NCBI RefSeq assembly: GCF_002099425.1
Contig: NW_018343979.1
Location: 7,390,001-7,454,000, forward strand
Length of the DNA: 64,000 bases
Direction of reading: 5' to 3'
Source of the DNA: Phascolarctos cinereus
Taxonomy: Eukaryota > Chordata > Mammalia > Diprotodontia > Phascolarctidae
Shown: piece by piece, positions 11,060 through 20,795 of the stretch
Position numbering within the stretch: position 1 is the stretch's first letter
Layout of the letters: each line of letters begins with the position of its first letter
Notes under the pieces: model-generated
Told to the model about the DNA's origin: nothing
Seen by the model: the letters and a program-made list of their open reading frames with translations, nothing else
Databases searched by the model: none
Position numbers and translations under genes: made by a program

Positions 11060-11235
11060 CTAGTATTCCCCTTCTCTTTTGTTGGCATGTTGTTTGATTG
11101 TTATCTCTCTCATTAGAATGTGAGCTCTTTGAGGAGAGGTACTGGATTTTTGCCTTTCTTTGTATTTCCAGTGCTTAGCACAGTGTCTGGCTATAGTGAG
11201 CACTTCATTAAAGGCTTACTAATGATGATAATGTT
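11060..11235 (+). mobile_element. L2 3' end
   Basis: TTAGAATGTGAGCTCTTTGA, GGAGAGGTACTGGATTTTTG, GTGCTTAGCACAGTGTCTGG and CATTAAAGGCTTACTAATG form a clear L2 terminus. Confidence 0.8.
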
Positions 11236-11484
11236 GATGCTCCTGTTACATTTCTTTCCCCAATACCAATCCTGTTCTTTACTTCTATCAATTAATCTAC
11301 CTAATCAGTAAGCAAAAATTTTAAAAAAACTATCTGTATCTTCACTCCTTTTCTTCCTATTCCAAATGTCCCTCTCTTATCTTCTGCCCTTTTGCCCAAT
11401 GTGTATTTTCCCTACTCTTCTCCACTCTACCCTTTCTTCCCATCCCCTACAAATTCCTTGTCTCTCCATGTATTTTCTCTTTCT

Positions 11485-11735
11485 GTAAGTGGCTTAGTGG
11501 ACCTGGAATTAGGAAGACTGAATTAAAATACTGCTTCATACTTATTAGCTGTGTGACCCTGGATAAGTCATCTAACATCTTTTTGTCCCAGTTTCCTCAC
11601 CTGTAAAATGGGGACTTATCTATTTTCCAGAGTTGTTGTGAAGATAAAATGAGATAGTATTTGTAAAGTGCTTTGAAAACTTTAAAGTACTATATAAATG
11701 CTATTATCATTATCATTATTAATTATTTCCATCAA
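11485..11735 (+). mobile_element. THER1/MIR-type CORE-SINE
   Basis: Near-complete copy: ACCTGGAATTAGGAAGACTG, TTAGCTGTGTGACCCTGGAT, CCTCACCTGTAAAATGGGGA, GTTGTTGTGAAGATAAAATG and a final AGTACTATATAAATGCTATT. A pyrimidine-rich stretch (11335-11480) precedes it. Confidence 0.85.
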
Positions 11736-11999
11736 ATTCCTACTTCTTTACAATTAAACACAATTTTTCAGTTCAATGAAATTCAGTGCAAAGAAAGAAA
11801 TATATTTTAAATTCATGACCATTCAAGATGCAGTGGAAGGCACTGAGGATACAAAGATAGTAGGTAACTGATATATATGCTAGTCTCAAGAGTTTGCTTT
11901 CTAATAGGATCCATATGATCTATACACAATTATGATGTCATGTAGAATGTGTTAAGGACAAAGGACAGATCCAGACTAAGGTTTCTAAGATAATTGATG

Positions 12000-12170
12000 A
12001 AGAAGTGATTGGCTCAGTATGAATCAGCAGTGTAATGTGACAACCGTAAAAGCTAATGCAGTCTTTGCTACATTAAGAAAGGCATAGTTTCTAGAAATAA
12101 GGAAGTGATAGTTGTTCTGTACGCTGCTCTGTTCAAACCACTTATCTGGAGTACTGCTGAACTCTATACT
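12000..12170 (+). mobile_element. CR1/L3 LINE, left piece of a split copy
   Basis: AGTATGAATCAGCAGTGTAA, AAAAGCTAATGCAGTCTTTG, GCTGCTCTGTTCAAACCACT and TATCTGGAGTACTGCTGAAC follow the CR1/L3 3' region in order. It stops at about 12170, where L2 sequence begins, and the next expected CR1 sequence appears at 14561, so one copy was split by the L2. Confidence 0.75.
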
Positions 12171-13079
12171 TTCTTGTTCTCTTGAGTCCCTTGCCTCCTT
12201 ATCATCAATTGTGCCCTGCCAAGCCTTAGCCTTAAATTACTCCCACTACCTGCCTTCACTCCTACAAATGTGCTGTTGAATGAAGCTGGAGAAAATCACG
12301 AAACCATGCCAACTGAGTCCAAATTTATGTTATTTGTGTTATAACCTCAACTGAACCCTTACTGAAAGAATACAGTCCTTTACACCTCCCTATCCCACTC
12401 TCCACAGTGGCTCTTCCAAGCCTTTTCATCCCTCTCCAAACAGTTCATGGCTCCCCCTTCGCCTTGCCTTATTAGCTGAGAACCCTGCCTCAGAATTGAA
12501 GTTGTTCACTAAGAGTTCCCTCTTCTCCCTTCCTCCTTATCTGACATCACCCAGATGCCTTATGCCACTATCTCTGCTTTCACTCCTGTCTCATAAGAAG
12601 AGGTAACCCTTCCCTTTGCCCAGACAACCCCCTTTACATGCCGCAATGATCCTATTCCATCCTGCCTTCTCTAGTGGAAAGTGCCTACTATCATCCCCAC
12701 TCTCTCAATTATCTTCAATCTGTCCTGGTCTATTGACTGCTTCCCTACTGCCTACAAACATAGCCATGTCTTTCCTATTCTTAAAAGACTCTCACTTCAT
12801 TTATCCATCTCTGCTTGCTATTGATCCCTATCTCTCTTTCTTTTTGTAGCTAAACTCCTTGAGAAGGCCATTTACAGTAGGTGCTTTCCCTTCCTTTCCT
12901 CTCACTCTGTCTTAACTCTCTATAGTCTGGCTTCTGCTCATTATTCAAATGAAACTGCTCTCCTTAGAGTTTCTAAGGATCTCTTAATTACCAAATCTAA
13001 TGGCCTTTTCTTAATCCTCATTCTTCTTGAAATCTCTTTGGACTTTGACACTGTCAATCACAATCATGCTGCTCCCCTT

Positions 13080-13285
13080 GAAGCCTTTCCCAACCCCTCT
13101 TCAATCTAGTGCCTCCCTTCTCTAAATATTTCCTGTTTATACCATAGATAGCTCTTTATACTTATGTTTGCTTGTGAGCTTCTTGAGGGCAGGGTCTGTC
13201 TTTAGCCTCTTTTTGTATCCCTCCTGCTTAGCACAGTGCCTGACGAATAGTAAGCACTTAAATGTTTATTGATTGCCTGACTGGA
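13080..13285 (+). mobile_element. Second L2 3' end nested in L2
   Basis: Directly after the FDTVNH region the sequence jumps to an L2 terminus: GAAGCCTTTCCCAACCCCTC, TTGAGGGCAGGGTCTGTCTT, GCTTAGCACAGTGCCTGACG, AATGTTTATTGATTGCC. The interrupted ORF2 then resumes at about 13286 with ATGCTCTCTTCTCTCTAGG. This is an L2-in-L2 insertion. Confidence 0.8.
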
Positions 13286-14106
13286 TGTGATGCTCTCTTC
13301 TCTCTAGGTTTTTAGGACACTATTTTCTCCTGGTCCTCTTCCTCCCTATCTGATTGTCCTTCTCAGTCTCCTTTGTTGGATCTTCATCCAGCTTATGCCT
13401 GCTAGTCTTGGGTGTCCTGCAGGGCTGTGTCCTGGACCTTCTTCTCTTCTCCCTCTATACTACTCCATTTTGTGATTTCATCAGTTCCTGTAGATTCAAT
13501 CATCATCTCTATGTCAATTATTCTCAAATCTACTTATGCAGCTCTAACCTCTCATCACATCTCCAGTCTTGCCTATTCAGCATCTCAAACTGGATGCTCT
13601 GTAGACATCTTAAACATAACATGTACAAAACTAAACTCATTGTCTTTTCCCCAGTAACATTCCCCATTCTAAACTTCCCAATTACCATTGAATATACCAT
13701 ATTCTCTGAGTCATCTGGGCTTGTACCCTAAGTATCAGACTCTACTCCTCACTATCTCTCACCCCACATATCCAATGTTGATTTTATTTTTAAAACCATC
13801 TCTTATATATGCCTCCTTCTCTGCTCTGATACTGCTACTGCTCTGGTGCAGGACCTCATCATCTCATGCCTGGACTGGTGCAGTAACTTACTTGCCTGTC
13901 ATGAGTCTCTCCCCATTTTAGTCCATCTTCCACTCAACTGTCAAAGTGATCTTCTAAAGTGCAGGATTGACCATATTATTTTCCCCACCCCACTCCCTAC
14001 TAGGTAAATTCCAGTGGCTCCCTAGCATCTCTCAGATCAAATACAAAATCCCCTGTCATTCAAAGTGCTCTATAACCTACCCCTCACTTCCAGTCTTCTT
14101 AAATCT

Positions 14107-14111
<5 letters not shown>

Positions 14112-14157
<46 letters not shown>
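14112..14157. repeat. (CT)n microsatellite
   Basis: An uninterrupted CT dinucleotide tract of about 46 bases inside the L2 copy. Confidence 0.97.
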
Positions 14158-14160
<3 letters not shown>

Positions 14161-14939
14161 CCCTTAGATTCTGTGATTTGGGGACGCTGACTTCCTTGCT
14201 GTTTCTTGAACAAGAAACTCTATCACCCATCTCCAGGCATTTTCATTGGCTATTTCCCATGCTTGGGATACTTTCCTCATCTCTGCCTCTTAGCTTTCCT
14301 GGCTTCCTTTTAAGTCCCAGCTAAAATCCCACTTGGTACAGGAAGCCTTTCCTAATTCTCCTTAATTCTAGTGCCTTCCTTCTGTTGATTATTTCTGATT
14401 TATCCTGTATATAATTTGTTTGTACATAGTTATTTTCCTGTTGTTTCCCCCATCAGACTGTGAGCTTCTTGAGAACAGGAGCTGTCTTTGTATCCTGGTT
14501 CTTAGTATGGTGCCTGGCACAAAATAGAAGCTTGATGAATGTTTATTAACTGACTAATATTTAGAAGAGAACAAGAATGGAAAAGGGCTTCAAGTCTATG
14601 TTGTATTAAGAATAGTTGATGGAACTGGGAATTTTTCACCTAGTAGAAAGGAGATGTATGGAAGAGAAGATGTGATAGCTGTGTCATGTGGAAGAGGGAC
14701 TAGGATTTTTATATTTGGATCCAGAGGGTAGAACCAGGAGTGGTAGGTAGAAGTTCAAAGATAGAAATTTAAGTTTCATGTAAGGGAAAACTCTCTCACA
14801 ATTAGAGCTGTCCAAAGGTGCATTGGGCTGTCTCAGGAAGTAATAGGTTCTCCCTCACTGTGAGACTTTGAGAATGGGCTGGTCAATTACTTTTATGGTA
14901 TGCTATAGTGGAATTCCTTTTTGAGAACTGGTTAGATTA

Positions 14940-15059
14940 GGGGTGGCTAGGTGGTACAGAGGATAGAGCCCTGGGGTCAAGAGGCCCTGAATTCAAATCC
15001 AGCCTCAGACACTTACTAGTTTTTGTGACCCTGGGCAAATCACTTAACCCTGACTGCAT
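14940..15059 (+). mobile_element. WSINE-type tRNA SINE with 17-bp TSD
   Basis: GGGGTGGCTAGGTGGTACAG, GAATTCAAATCCAGCCTCAG and GTGACCCTGGGCAAATCACT define the short marsupial tRNA SINE. The TSD is GAGAACTGGTTAGATTA (14923-14939) and GAGAATTGGTTAGATTA (15199-15215), one mismatch in 17. The usual A-rich tail has become the (GAA)n tract that follows. Confidence 0.93.
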
Positions 15060-15200
15060 CGAAGAAGAAGAAGAAGAAGAAGAAGAAGAAGAAGAAGAAG
15101 AAGAAGAAGAAGAAGAAGAAGATGAAGAAGAAGATGAAGAAGATGAAGAAGAAGAAGAAGAAGAAGAAGAAGAAGAAGAAGAAGAAGAAGAAGAAGAAGA
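15060..15200 (+). repeat. (GAA)n tract, SINE tail expansion
   Basis: About 141 bases of GAA repeat with three GAT interruptions around 15121-15146. It sits where the SINE tail should be and ends at the TSD, so it grew from the tail. An open frame across it reads as a run of glutamate and is not a gene. Confidence 0.97.
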
Positions 15201-15262
15201 GAATTGGTTAGATTAAATAGCTAATAAGTTTCTTTCCAACTCTAAAATTCTGTGATTCTGTG

Positions 15263-16019
15263 AAATAAATATTCACCACATATTGAATGGATTGGGTTTC
15301 TTGTAATCTCTCTCAAGCATCTCGAGAGCTACTGAAGGGCAAGTGGGGCATTGAGTACGAATTAAAAGACCTCTCAAATCTATGTTATATACCAGTTTTG
15401 CTAATGGTGAAAATGGTAGTTCATGATATAATAAAGCTCCATCCTCACAGTTTCACAGACCTCTCTAGGTTCCTGACTCTGTGACGAAAACCTACCTAAA
15501 TTTACATCCTGTCTCATGTTCATGTTCTCTGGGACTATGGAAAAATTAATTAATCTCCGTGTATGTCAATCCACTCCTCCGGATTCATCTGCTAAATTCT
15601 GTATGAGTTATAATCTGTATCACAGAACCTTCCTGTATTCTCATATTGTATTTCTATTTTATATTTCTAATGACTCATTTTCAATAAACTAGTCAGTTTA
15701 TTCAGCTTTGTAAACAGTTCCAGAATAATTATGTTCTTTAGAATTCAATGTATCATAAAGGATTTTATCATATTTACCACTGACATGACCTCCAGTACTA
15801 CCCATCTGTACCAAGTGGGACTCTTGGCATAGCTAAGACACCAGGAAATACCAATTCCTGTGGAAAACCAACAAAGAGAAAAAGAGAGTCAAAGTATATC
15901 AGCTTTATCTGATGTCAAATTTTCATGAGTCCTTGATACCCTTTAGGTCTATGTCAGCTTATTAATTTTATTTGTGTACGGATGTCAGGGTTTACTTTTG
16001 TCTTACATGTTTTAAGCTA
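15263..16019. other. Unassigned stretch, no gene seen
   Basis: No gene, RNA or nameable repeat recognised. Confidence 0.35.
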
Positions 16020-16560
16020 AGAGGCAGTGTTGTGAAGTTCTCCTTCTGTTACATATTGGCTGTGTACTAATGGGCAAGCTACTTAGCCTTCAAGTACCTC
16101 ATGCAGTTCTGTAGTTCAACTGGCAGAGCAATTGTTGACCTGAATTGAAATGCGGAGTTTTGTCTATTGCTTACTACCTGTGTGATTTTAGGCATTACTT
16201 AATCTCTGTGGGTCTCAGTTTCTTCAGGTCAAAGAGTATGCACAGTTTAATAGTTTTTTGGGCATAGTTCCAAATTGCTTATCAGAATGGTTGAACTAGT
16301 TTATAGCAACACTAACAGTACATTAGGGTACCCATTTTCCCACCTCCTCTCTAGCATTTGTCATTTTCCTTTTTTTTTTTTCTTATCATTTTAGTTAATG
16401 TGATTGGTATGTGGTGGTAGCTGAGTTTCTTCCATCTATATTTAGTTTCTATACTCAGTTTCTTCCATCTATAAAATAAGGGGGGTGGGATTTCATGATC
16501 TTAAAGGTATTACAGCTATAAATCTATTATCCTATGATCTTATGATCTCTATGCCTATGA
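16020..16560 (+). mobile_element. MIR-type SINEs split by an L1 piece
   Basis: A MIR fragment (TATTGGCTGTGTACTAATGG) is followed by a second MIR: TACTACCTGTGTGATTTTAG, TCTGTGGGTCTCAGTTTCTT up to 16225. It resumes at 16454 with CTCAGTTTCTTCCATCTATA and AAAATAAGGGGGGTGGGATT and ends AAATCTATTATCCTATGATC. The interruption is described separately. Confidence 0.7.
16226..16453 (-). mobile_element. L1 internal fragment in a MIR, 12-bp flanking repeat
   Basis: AGGTCAAAGAGTATGCACAG, TAGTTTTTTGGGCATAGTTC and TCTAGCATTTGTCATTTTCC match the L1 segment also present at 18136-18320. The piece is flanked by CTCAGTTTCTTC at 16214-16225 and 16454-16465. It lacks the L1 3' end and a poly(A), and a third partial copy of the target (GAGTTTCTTCCATCTATA) lies at about 16424-16441, so it is not a simple L1 insertion. 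Confidence 0.72.
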
Positions 16561-16858
16561 GTTTACAAGTTGGGTAAAATTTTTTGAAAAGCTCATTTAT
16601 AGACTAAAACCATAAACACATAGTTGTTGTAGAGTGGGGAAATAGTCTTGATCAATGCAGCTCGTGTTTTTAATGTAATAAAAAAGAAGAAAAGTATATC
16701 TTAGCTGATTTGAGGTGGATTGCCCTCCCTTGTAATAGTTGTCAGATGATTAGATTTTATTCACTAAAGAAATAAGCAGTTCTCATACCTCTGCCATGGA
16801 ATCTCTTTTCCTTCTTTGCCCCTTATATATGGATTAAGGGAGTCAAGATGATACTGAA
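16561..16858. other. Unassigned stretch, no gene seen
   Basis: AT-rich; no gene or repeat recognised. Its last 15 bases are the left TSD of the next SINE. Confidence 0.35.
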
Positions 16859-17025
16859 GGGGCAGCTAGGTGGCGCAGTGGATAGCGCACTGGCCCTGAA
16901 TTCAGAAGGACCTGAGTTCAAATCCGGTCTCAGACACATAACACTTACTAGTTGTGTGACCCTGGGCAAGTCACTTAACCCCATTGCCTAGCCAAACAAC
17001 AACAACAACAACAACAACAACCAAA
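16859..17025 (+). mobile_element. WSINE-type tRNA SINE with perfect 15-bp TSD
   Basis: Well-preserved copy: GGGGCAGCTAGGTGGCGCAG, GAGTTCAAATCCGGTCTCAG, GTGACCCTGGGCAAGTCACT, then a (CAA)n tail. The exact TSD CAAGATGATACTGAA lies at 16844-16858 and 17026-17040. High similarity to the family head and an intact TSD suggest one of the younger insertions in the window. Confidence 0.96.
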
Positions 17026-17040
17026 CAAGATGATACTGAA

Positions 17041-17439
17041 AACCTTTAGTTAATGGGCAATACTTCCTAATTACATAAGAAGGGGCACAAGAGATCCCAG
17101 CTTCAGTTCAGCAAAGAATGTGAGAAATGCCATATTCAGTTAGCACACTGGTCCATTCATCTTCCCATTCTGTTTCTCACAGTAGCACCCAAATTGAGAG
17201 CAGTAGAGTGAAGTATTGAGAGGACTATTTCCTTTGAGAGTAATGCTGCCCCAAGTGGTGGGGAACCTTATAGCTCCAATTAATCTAGAAAAAGCTAGAC
17301 CAGGGAACTAGCCAGATAAGAACTTCCATGAAGACATGTGTAACCCTGTTGTCTCATCTCTATAATGGAGAAATTTCTTATTCTTTTTGTTCACAGTCTC
17401 CAGTCAAAGATTTTGGGGAAATGATTTCGTGAATGATTT
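17041..17439. other. Unassigned stretch, no gene seen
   Basis: No gene or repeat recognised between the SINE and the HAL1-like element. Confidence 0.35.
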
Positions 17440-17607
17440 AAAAAGATTTTTTTTTGCACATTTTTTATTTTTCTAATAATCACTTTTATTTTATTTTTAA
17501 TTCTGAATTCTCTCCCTCCCTGCTCCTCTTCACTTACCCATTGAAAAAACAAGAAAAATAAAACCCATTACAAATACACACATACATATATATGTATATC
17601 TATCGAA

Positions 17608-17632
17608 CTATATGTGTGTGTGTGTGTGTGTA
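17608..17632. repeat. (TG)n microsatellite
   Basis: Short TG tract inside the 3' end of the HAL1-like element. Confidence 0.9.
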
Positions 17633-18789
17633 TGTATAGTCATGTAAAACAAATTTCTGTCCAAAGAAAAGAGAAAAAAAAACAAAGAGAAGAAGATATG
17701 CTTCAGGCTTCACTCTGAGCTCTTTAGCTTTCTCTGGAGGTGGGATAACATGTTTTATCATGAGTCTGTTAGAACTGTGGTTGGTTATTTTGTTGATCAG
17801 AATTACAAAGTCTTTCAAAATTGATTATCTTTACAATATTGCTGTTACTATATAAATTGTTCTGTTGATTCTGCTCGCTTCACTCTGAAGCAATTCATAC
17901 AGGTCTCCCCAGGTTTTTCTGAAATCATCTCCTTCATCATTTTTTATAGCACAATAATATCCCATCACATTCATTTACCATAACCTTTTCAACCATTCCT
18001 TAACTGATGGGCCTCCCTTCAGTTTCCAATTCTTTGACACCACAAAAAGAGCTTCCCTGAATATTTTTGCACATATGGATCTTTTTCCTCTTTCTGTGAT
18101 CTCTTTGGGGGTATAGACTTAATAGCATTATCACTAGGTCAAAGAGTATATACAGTTCAATAGTTTTTTGGGCATAGTTCCAAATTGCTTTCCAGAACGG
18201 TTGAACTGGTTCATAGCACCATCAACAGTACGTTAGTATACCCATTTCCCCACATTCCCTCCAGCATTTGTCATTTTCCTTTTTTGTCATTTTGTCAGTC
18301 TAATAGGTATGTGGTGGGAACTCAGAGTTGTTTTAATTTACATTTCTCTATTACTGATTTAGATAGTTTTTTTTCATGAAGCTATCAATAGCTTGGATTA
18401 GTTCTTCTAAAAACTTCCTGTTCATATCTTCTGATCATTAATCAATTAGTGAATGGCTCTTATTCTGGTAACAGTTCCCTATATAGCTTAGAAATGGGAC
18501 CATTATCAGAGAAACTTGCTGCAAAGATTTTTTTCACAAGTTTTTTGCTTTTCTTCTAACTTTAACTGTCTTGGTTTTGTGTCTGCAAAACTTTTAAATT
18601 TTTATGTGATGAAAATTATTCATTTTATATGCTTTGAATCTTTCTATCACTTGTTTGGTCTTGAACTCTCCCCATCCATGCGTCTGACAGATGACTTCCT
18701 TCATATTCCACTAATTTGCTTATAATGTCACCTTTATGTCTAAATCATGGACGCATTTTAAACTTATCGTGGCATATGATCTGGCATTT

Positions 18790-19720
18790 TCATCAAGAAT
18801 GCTTGAAAGTCCTCTATTTCGTTAAAAATCCATTTTCCCCCTATAGGAATATATTCTGTTTCCCTAGGCTGGTTATCTTTGATTGTGATCCTAGATCTTT
18901 GGCTTTTTGGAATATCAATTTCCTAGCTCTCTACTTTTTCAAAGTGGTAGCTATGAAGTTTTATATGAACCTGCCTAAGGCTCTACAGCACTTAAATTCA
19001 TTCTTTCTGGCTGCTTTCAGTACCTTTTCTTTGACCTGGAAACTCTGGATTTTGGGCTATAATATTCCTGGGAGTTTTCATTTGAGGGTTCCTTTTGTGA
19101 GGCGACCAGTAAATTCTTTGGATTTCTACTTTGTTGTCTGGTTCCAAGATATCTGAGCAATTTTCTTCTATAATTTCTTGAAATATGATGCTTAGGATCT
19201 TTTTTTTTTTTGGTTCTTTGCAGCTATAAGGTTGTCCAGTGACTCTTAAATTATCTTTCCACATTTTCTTCCATTTTCCAGTCTTTTGACTTTGTTTTAT
19301 TATTTCTTGATATCTCATAAAAACATTAGCTTCCATTTGCCCAATTCTAATTTTCAAAGAGTTATTTTCTTCAATAAGATTTGGTACCTCTTTTATCAAG
19401 CTGTTAGTAGTTCTTTTTTTCCATATCTTTCTTATATAGCTCTCATTCCTTTTTCTATTTTTTCCTCTACCACTGTCATTCAGTTAACTTTTTTTTACTC
19501 TTAAAAAAACAAATTCTTCAACTCTTCTAGGAATTCTTATTGGATTTGTGTCCAATCTGCATTTTCCCTGAAGCTTTGCTTCTAGATGTTTTCAAGTCAT
19601 TGTCTTCTGTGTTTATGTCTTGAGCTTCCCTATCACCATAGTAGCTCTTTATGGTCAGGTTCTTCTTACCCCACCCCCCACCCAATTCTTCCAGCCTACT
19701 TTTTGACTTTGACTTCATGG
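18790..19720 (-). pseudogene. L1/HAL1 ORF1 remnant
   Basis: ORF1 encodes the L1 RNA-binding chaperone: a coiled coil, an RRM and a C-terminal domain. Visible here are a lysine/serine-rich start (MKSKSKSRLEEL, 19718), a coiled-coil-like stretch (LIEENNSLKIRIGQMEAN, near 19370), the RRM entry DNLRVTGQP (near 19255), IIEENCSDIL (near 19175) and KTPRNIIA (near 19060). These align with L1 ORF1p motifs such as NLRI.G and RHIII. The best open stretch is 133 codons (18998-19399). The gene is broken by stops and frame changes. Confidence 0.8.
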
Positions 19721-20424
19721 TGGTACTGGCCTTTGAACACTTCTGAAGGGGATAGCTTCTGCCCTTTTATGTCTTTCTGTTGCTTTCATACCTCAGTCTG
19801 CTTGGTCTACAGGTTTTCAGTGTTCCCAAAGTTGTGTGATCTGGGAAGAGGTCTATTTACCGCCCTCCTGGTCTGAGCTCTGCAAGTTCCTGACCCAGGT
19901 TTGGATCTGTTAGTTTGTATAGATGAGTTTCAGTAAACTGATGCTGGACTCATTCACTAAAAAAAAAAAAAAACCCACTGGGAGTTTCTACAGATTCAGA
20001 ATGACTGAACTTCTAGTTCCCCTTGCCCTGATTATTCCACTGCAGGCTTATATGATATCCATTCCTGCCCCTAGTACTAGTTCAGAGAATCCACTGGGAT
20101 CTCTGTCCTGTGCTTCCTGTTCTTGTGTTCTGTCTCCACACCTTTTTCATCCTTGAGTGCCAGAATGCTCTCTGCTATCACTACCAGTGGGAGCTCCTGG
20201 GGAGCCCCCATCCCAGTGTCTGTAGACATTGCCATATGCCTCCCTGAGCTGCCCTAGGCTTGATAAGTGACTCTCCTTGGTTTTCTCATTAGAATGCAGT
20301 CTGGCACATTGTGGAGGTGTCCTGGGTGAATTGGCAAAAATGCTTCCTCTTTCTCCTGCATCTTGACTCCACCTCATAAATGGTTTTATGATATCCTATT
20401 TTCTTTCACCTCCACCCCTCCAAC

Positions 20425-20660
20425 CAATGTACTGAGACCAACTGCCCCCTTGTGAGAATGGAGAGGCAGGTTTTAGTAAATGAAGAAAGCAAAATAGATT
20501 TCTTAGAAAGGAATAACCATTATTCTCAAAGATATATGTAAATACCCAGAGTAATTTATAGTCCTAATTATGAAGACTTCTCTGGTAGAGGCCCTTCCTC
20601 ACAAATTCTCTCTTGGGTACTCCTTGGTTGCCCCCTGCTCCTCAATGTAGTTGAAGAGAG
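20425..20660. repeat. Dispersed repeat of unknown class, copy 1
   Basis: Shares an ordered set of phrases with 39975-40330. One is GAAAGCAAAATAGATTTCTT here against GAAAACAAAATAGAAATACT there; another is AAAGATATATGTAAATACCC against AAAGATTTATGCAAATACCT. The two are diverged copies of one interspersed family that I cannot name. Confidence 0.5.
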
Positions 20661-20795
20661 AAGTAGATTTTCCCTTTCTGTCTCTCCATCTTTATCTCTC
20701 TGTCTCTGTGTTTCTCTCCATCTCTGTCTCTCTGTCTTTGCCTCTCTCTCTTTCTTTGTCTGTGTATCTGTCTCTGTCTTTCCTTCTTGCCATAC
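20661..20795. repeat. Pyrimidine-rich (CTGTCTCT)n-like tract
   Basis: Imperfect TCTCTGTCTC/TTTCTC repeats on the plus strand; the open frame through it (20651-20833) is a low-complexity Leu/Ser run, not a gene. Confidence 0.85.

Larger units (their letters stand above)
12172..14560 (+). pseudogene. L2 LINE, 2.4 kb of ORF2 plus 3' end, decayed
   Basis: Plus-strand L2 (CR1 clade) reverse-transcriptase gene remnant and complete 3' end. Translated motifs appear in the right order: FDTVNH at 13044-13061 (L2 FDTVDH), GVLQGCVL at 13411-13434 (GVPQGSVLGPLLF motif), YVNY at 13510-13521 in place of the catalytic YADD, then HH(I/L)-rich and PPLPT-type C-terminal segments. It ends GACTGTGAGCTTCTTGAGAA ... 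AATGTTTATTAACTGAC. The 125-codon open frame at 13354-13731 is part of it. Full L2 is about 3.3 kb, so this copy is 5' truncated. Loss of both catalytic aspartates and multiple stops show it is dead. A second L2 end interrupts it at 13080-13285, and a (CT)n tract at 14112-14157. Confidence 0.88.
14561..15262 (+). mobile_element. CR1/L3 LINE, right piece, split again by a SINE
   Basis: Continues the element begun at 12000: CACAATTAGAGCTGTCCAAA, GGGCTGTCTCAGGAAGTAAT, AGGTTCTCCCTCACTGTGAG, GGTATGCTATAGTGGAATTC. It breaks at 14940, then finishes at 15216-15262 with TTTCTTTCCAACTCTAAAAT and TCTGTGATTCTGTGA, the diagnostic CR1 3' terminus. Confidence 0.82.
17440..20375 (-). mobile_element. HAL1-like (half-L1) element, nearly full length
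   Basis: Minus-strand non-LTR element of about 2.9 kb. From its 5' end: a 5' UTR at 20375-19760 (opening AGGTGGAGTCAAGATGCAGG on the minus strand), an ORF1 gene at about 19720-18790, then with no ORF2 body the last part of L1 ORF2 and the 3' UTR (18785-17440). The 3' UTR is rich in runs shared with other marsupial L1 ends (for example CATCATTTTTTATAGCACAA on plus). ORF1 next to an ORF2 tail with no endonuclease or reverse transcriptase is the layout of HAL1 elements. A decayed TSD may exist. An internally deleted L1 is the alternative. Confidence 0.78.

Noticed and set aside
13354-13921. Overlapping frames of 125, 81 and 77 codons
   Set aside because: They fall in the L2 reverse-transcriptase remnant; the 125-codon one carries the L2 motifs but has YVNY for YADD, and flanking sequence is interrupted.
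15025-15216. Open frame coding a run of glutamates
   Set aside because: It is the translation of the (GAA)n tail of a SINE bounded by a TSD; no gene.
16859-17025. tRNA-like sequence as a functional tRNA gene
   Set aside because: The head is the tRNA-derived part of a SINE with tail and TSD, and such heads recur across the window.
18716-19156. 146-codon plus-strand frame
   Set aside because: It is antisense to the ORF1 and ORF2 tail of the HAL1-like element; the minus strand carries the meaningful motifs.
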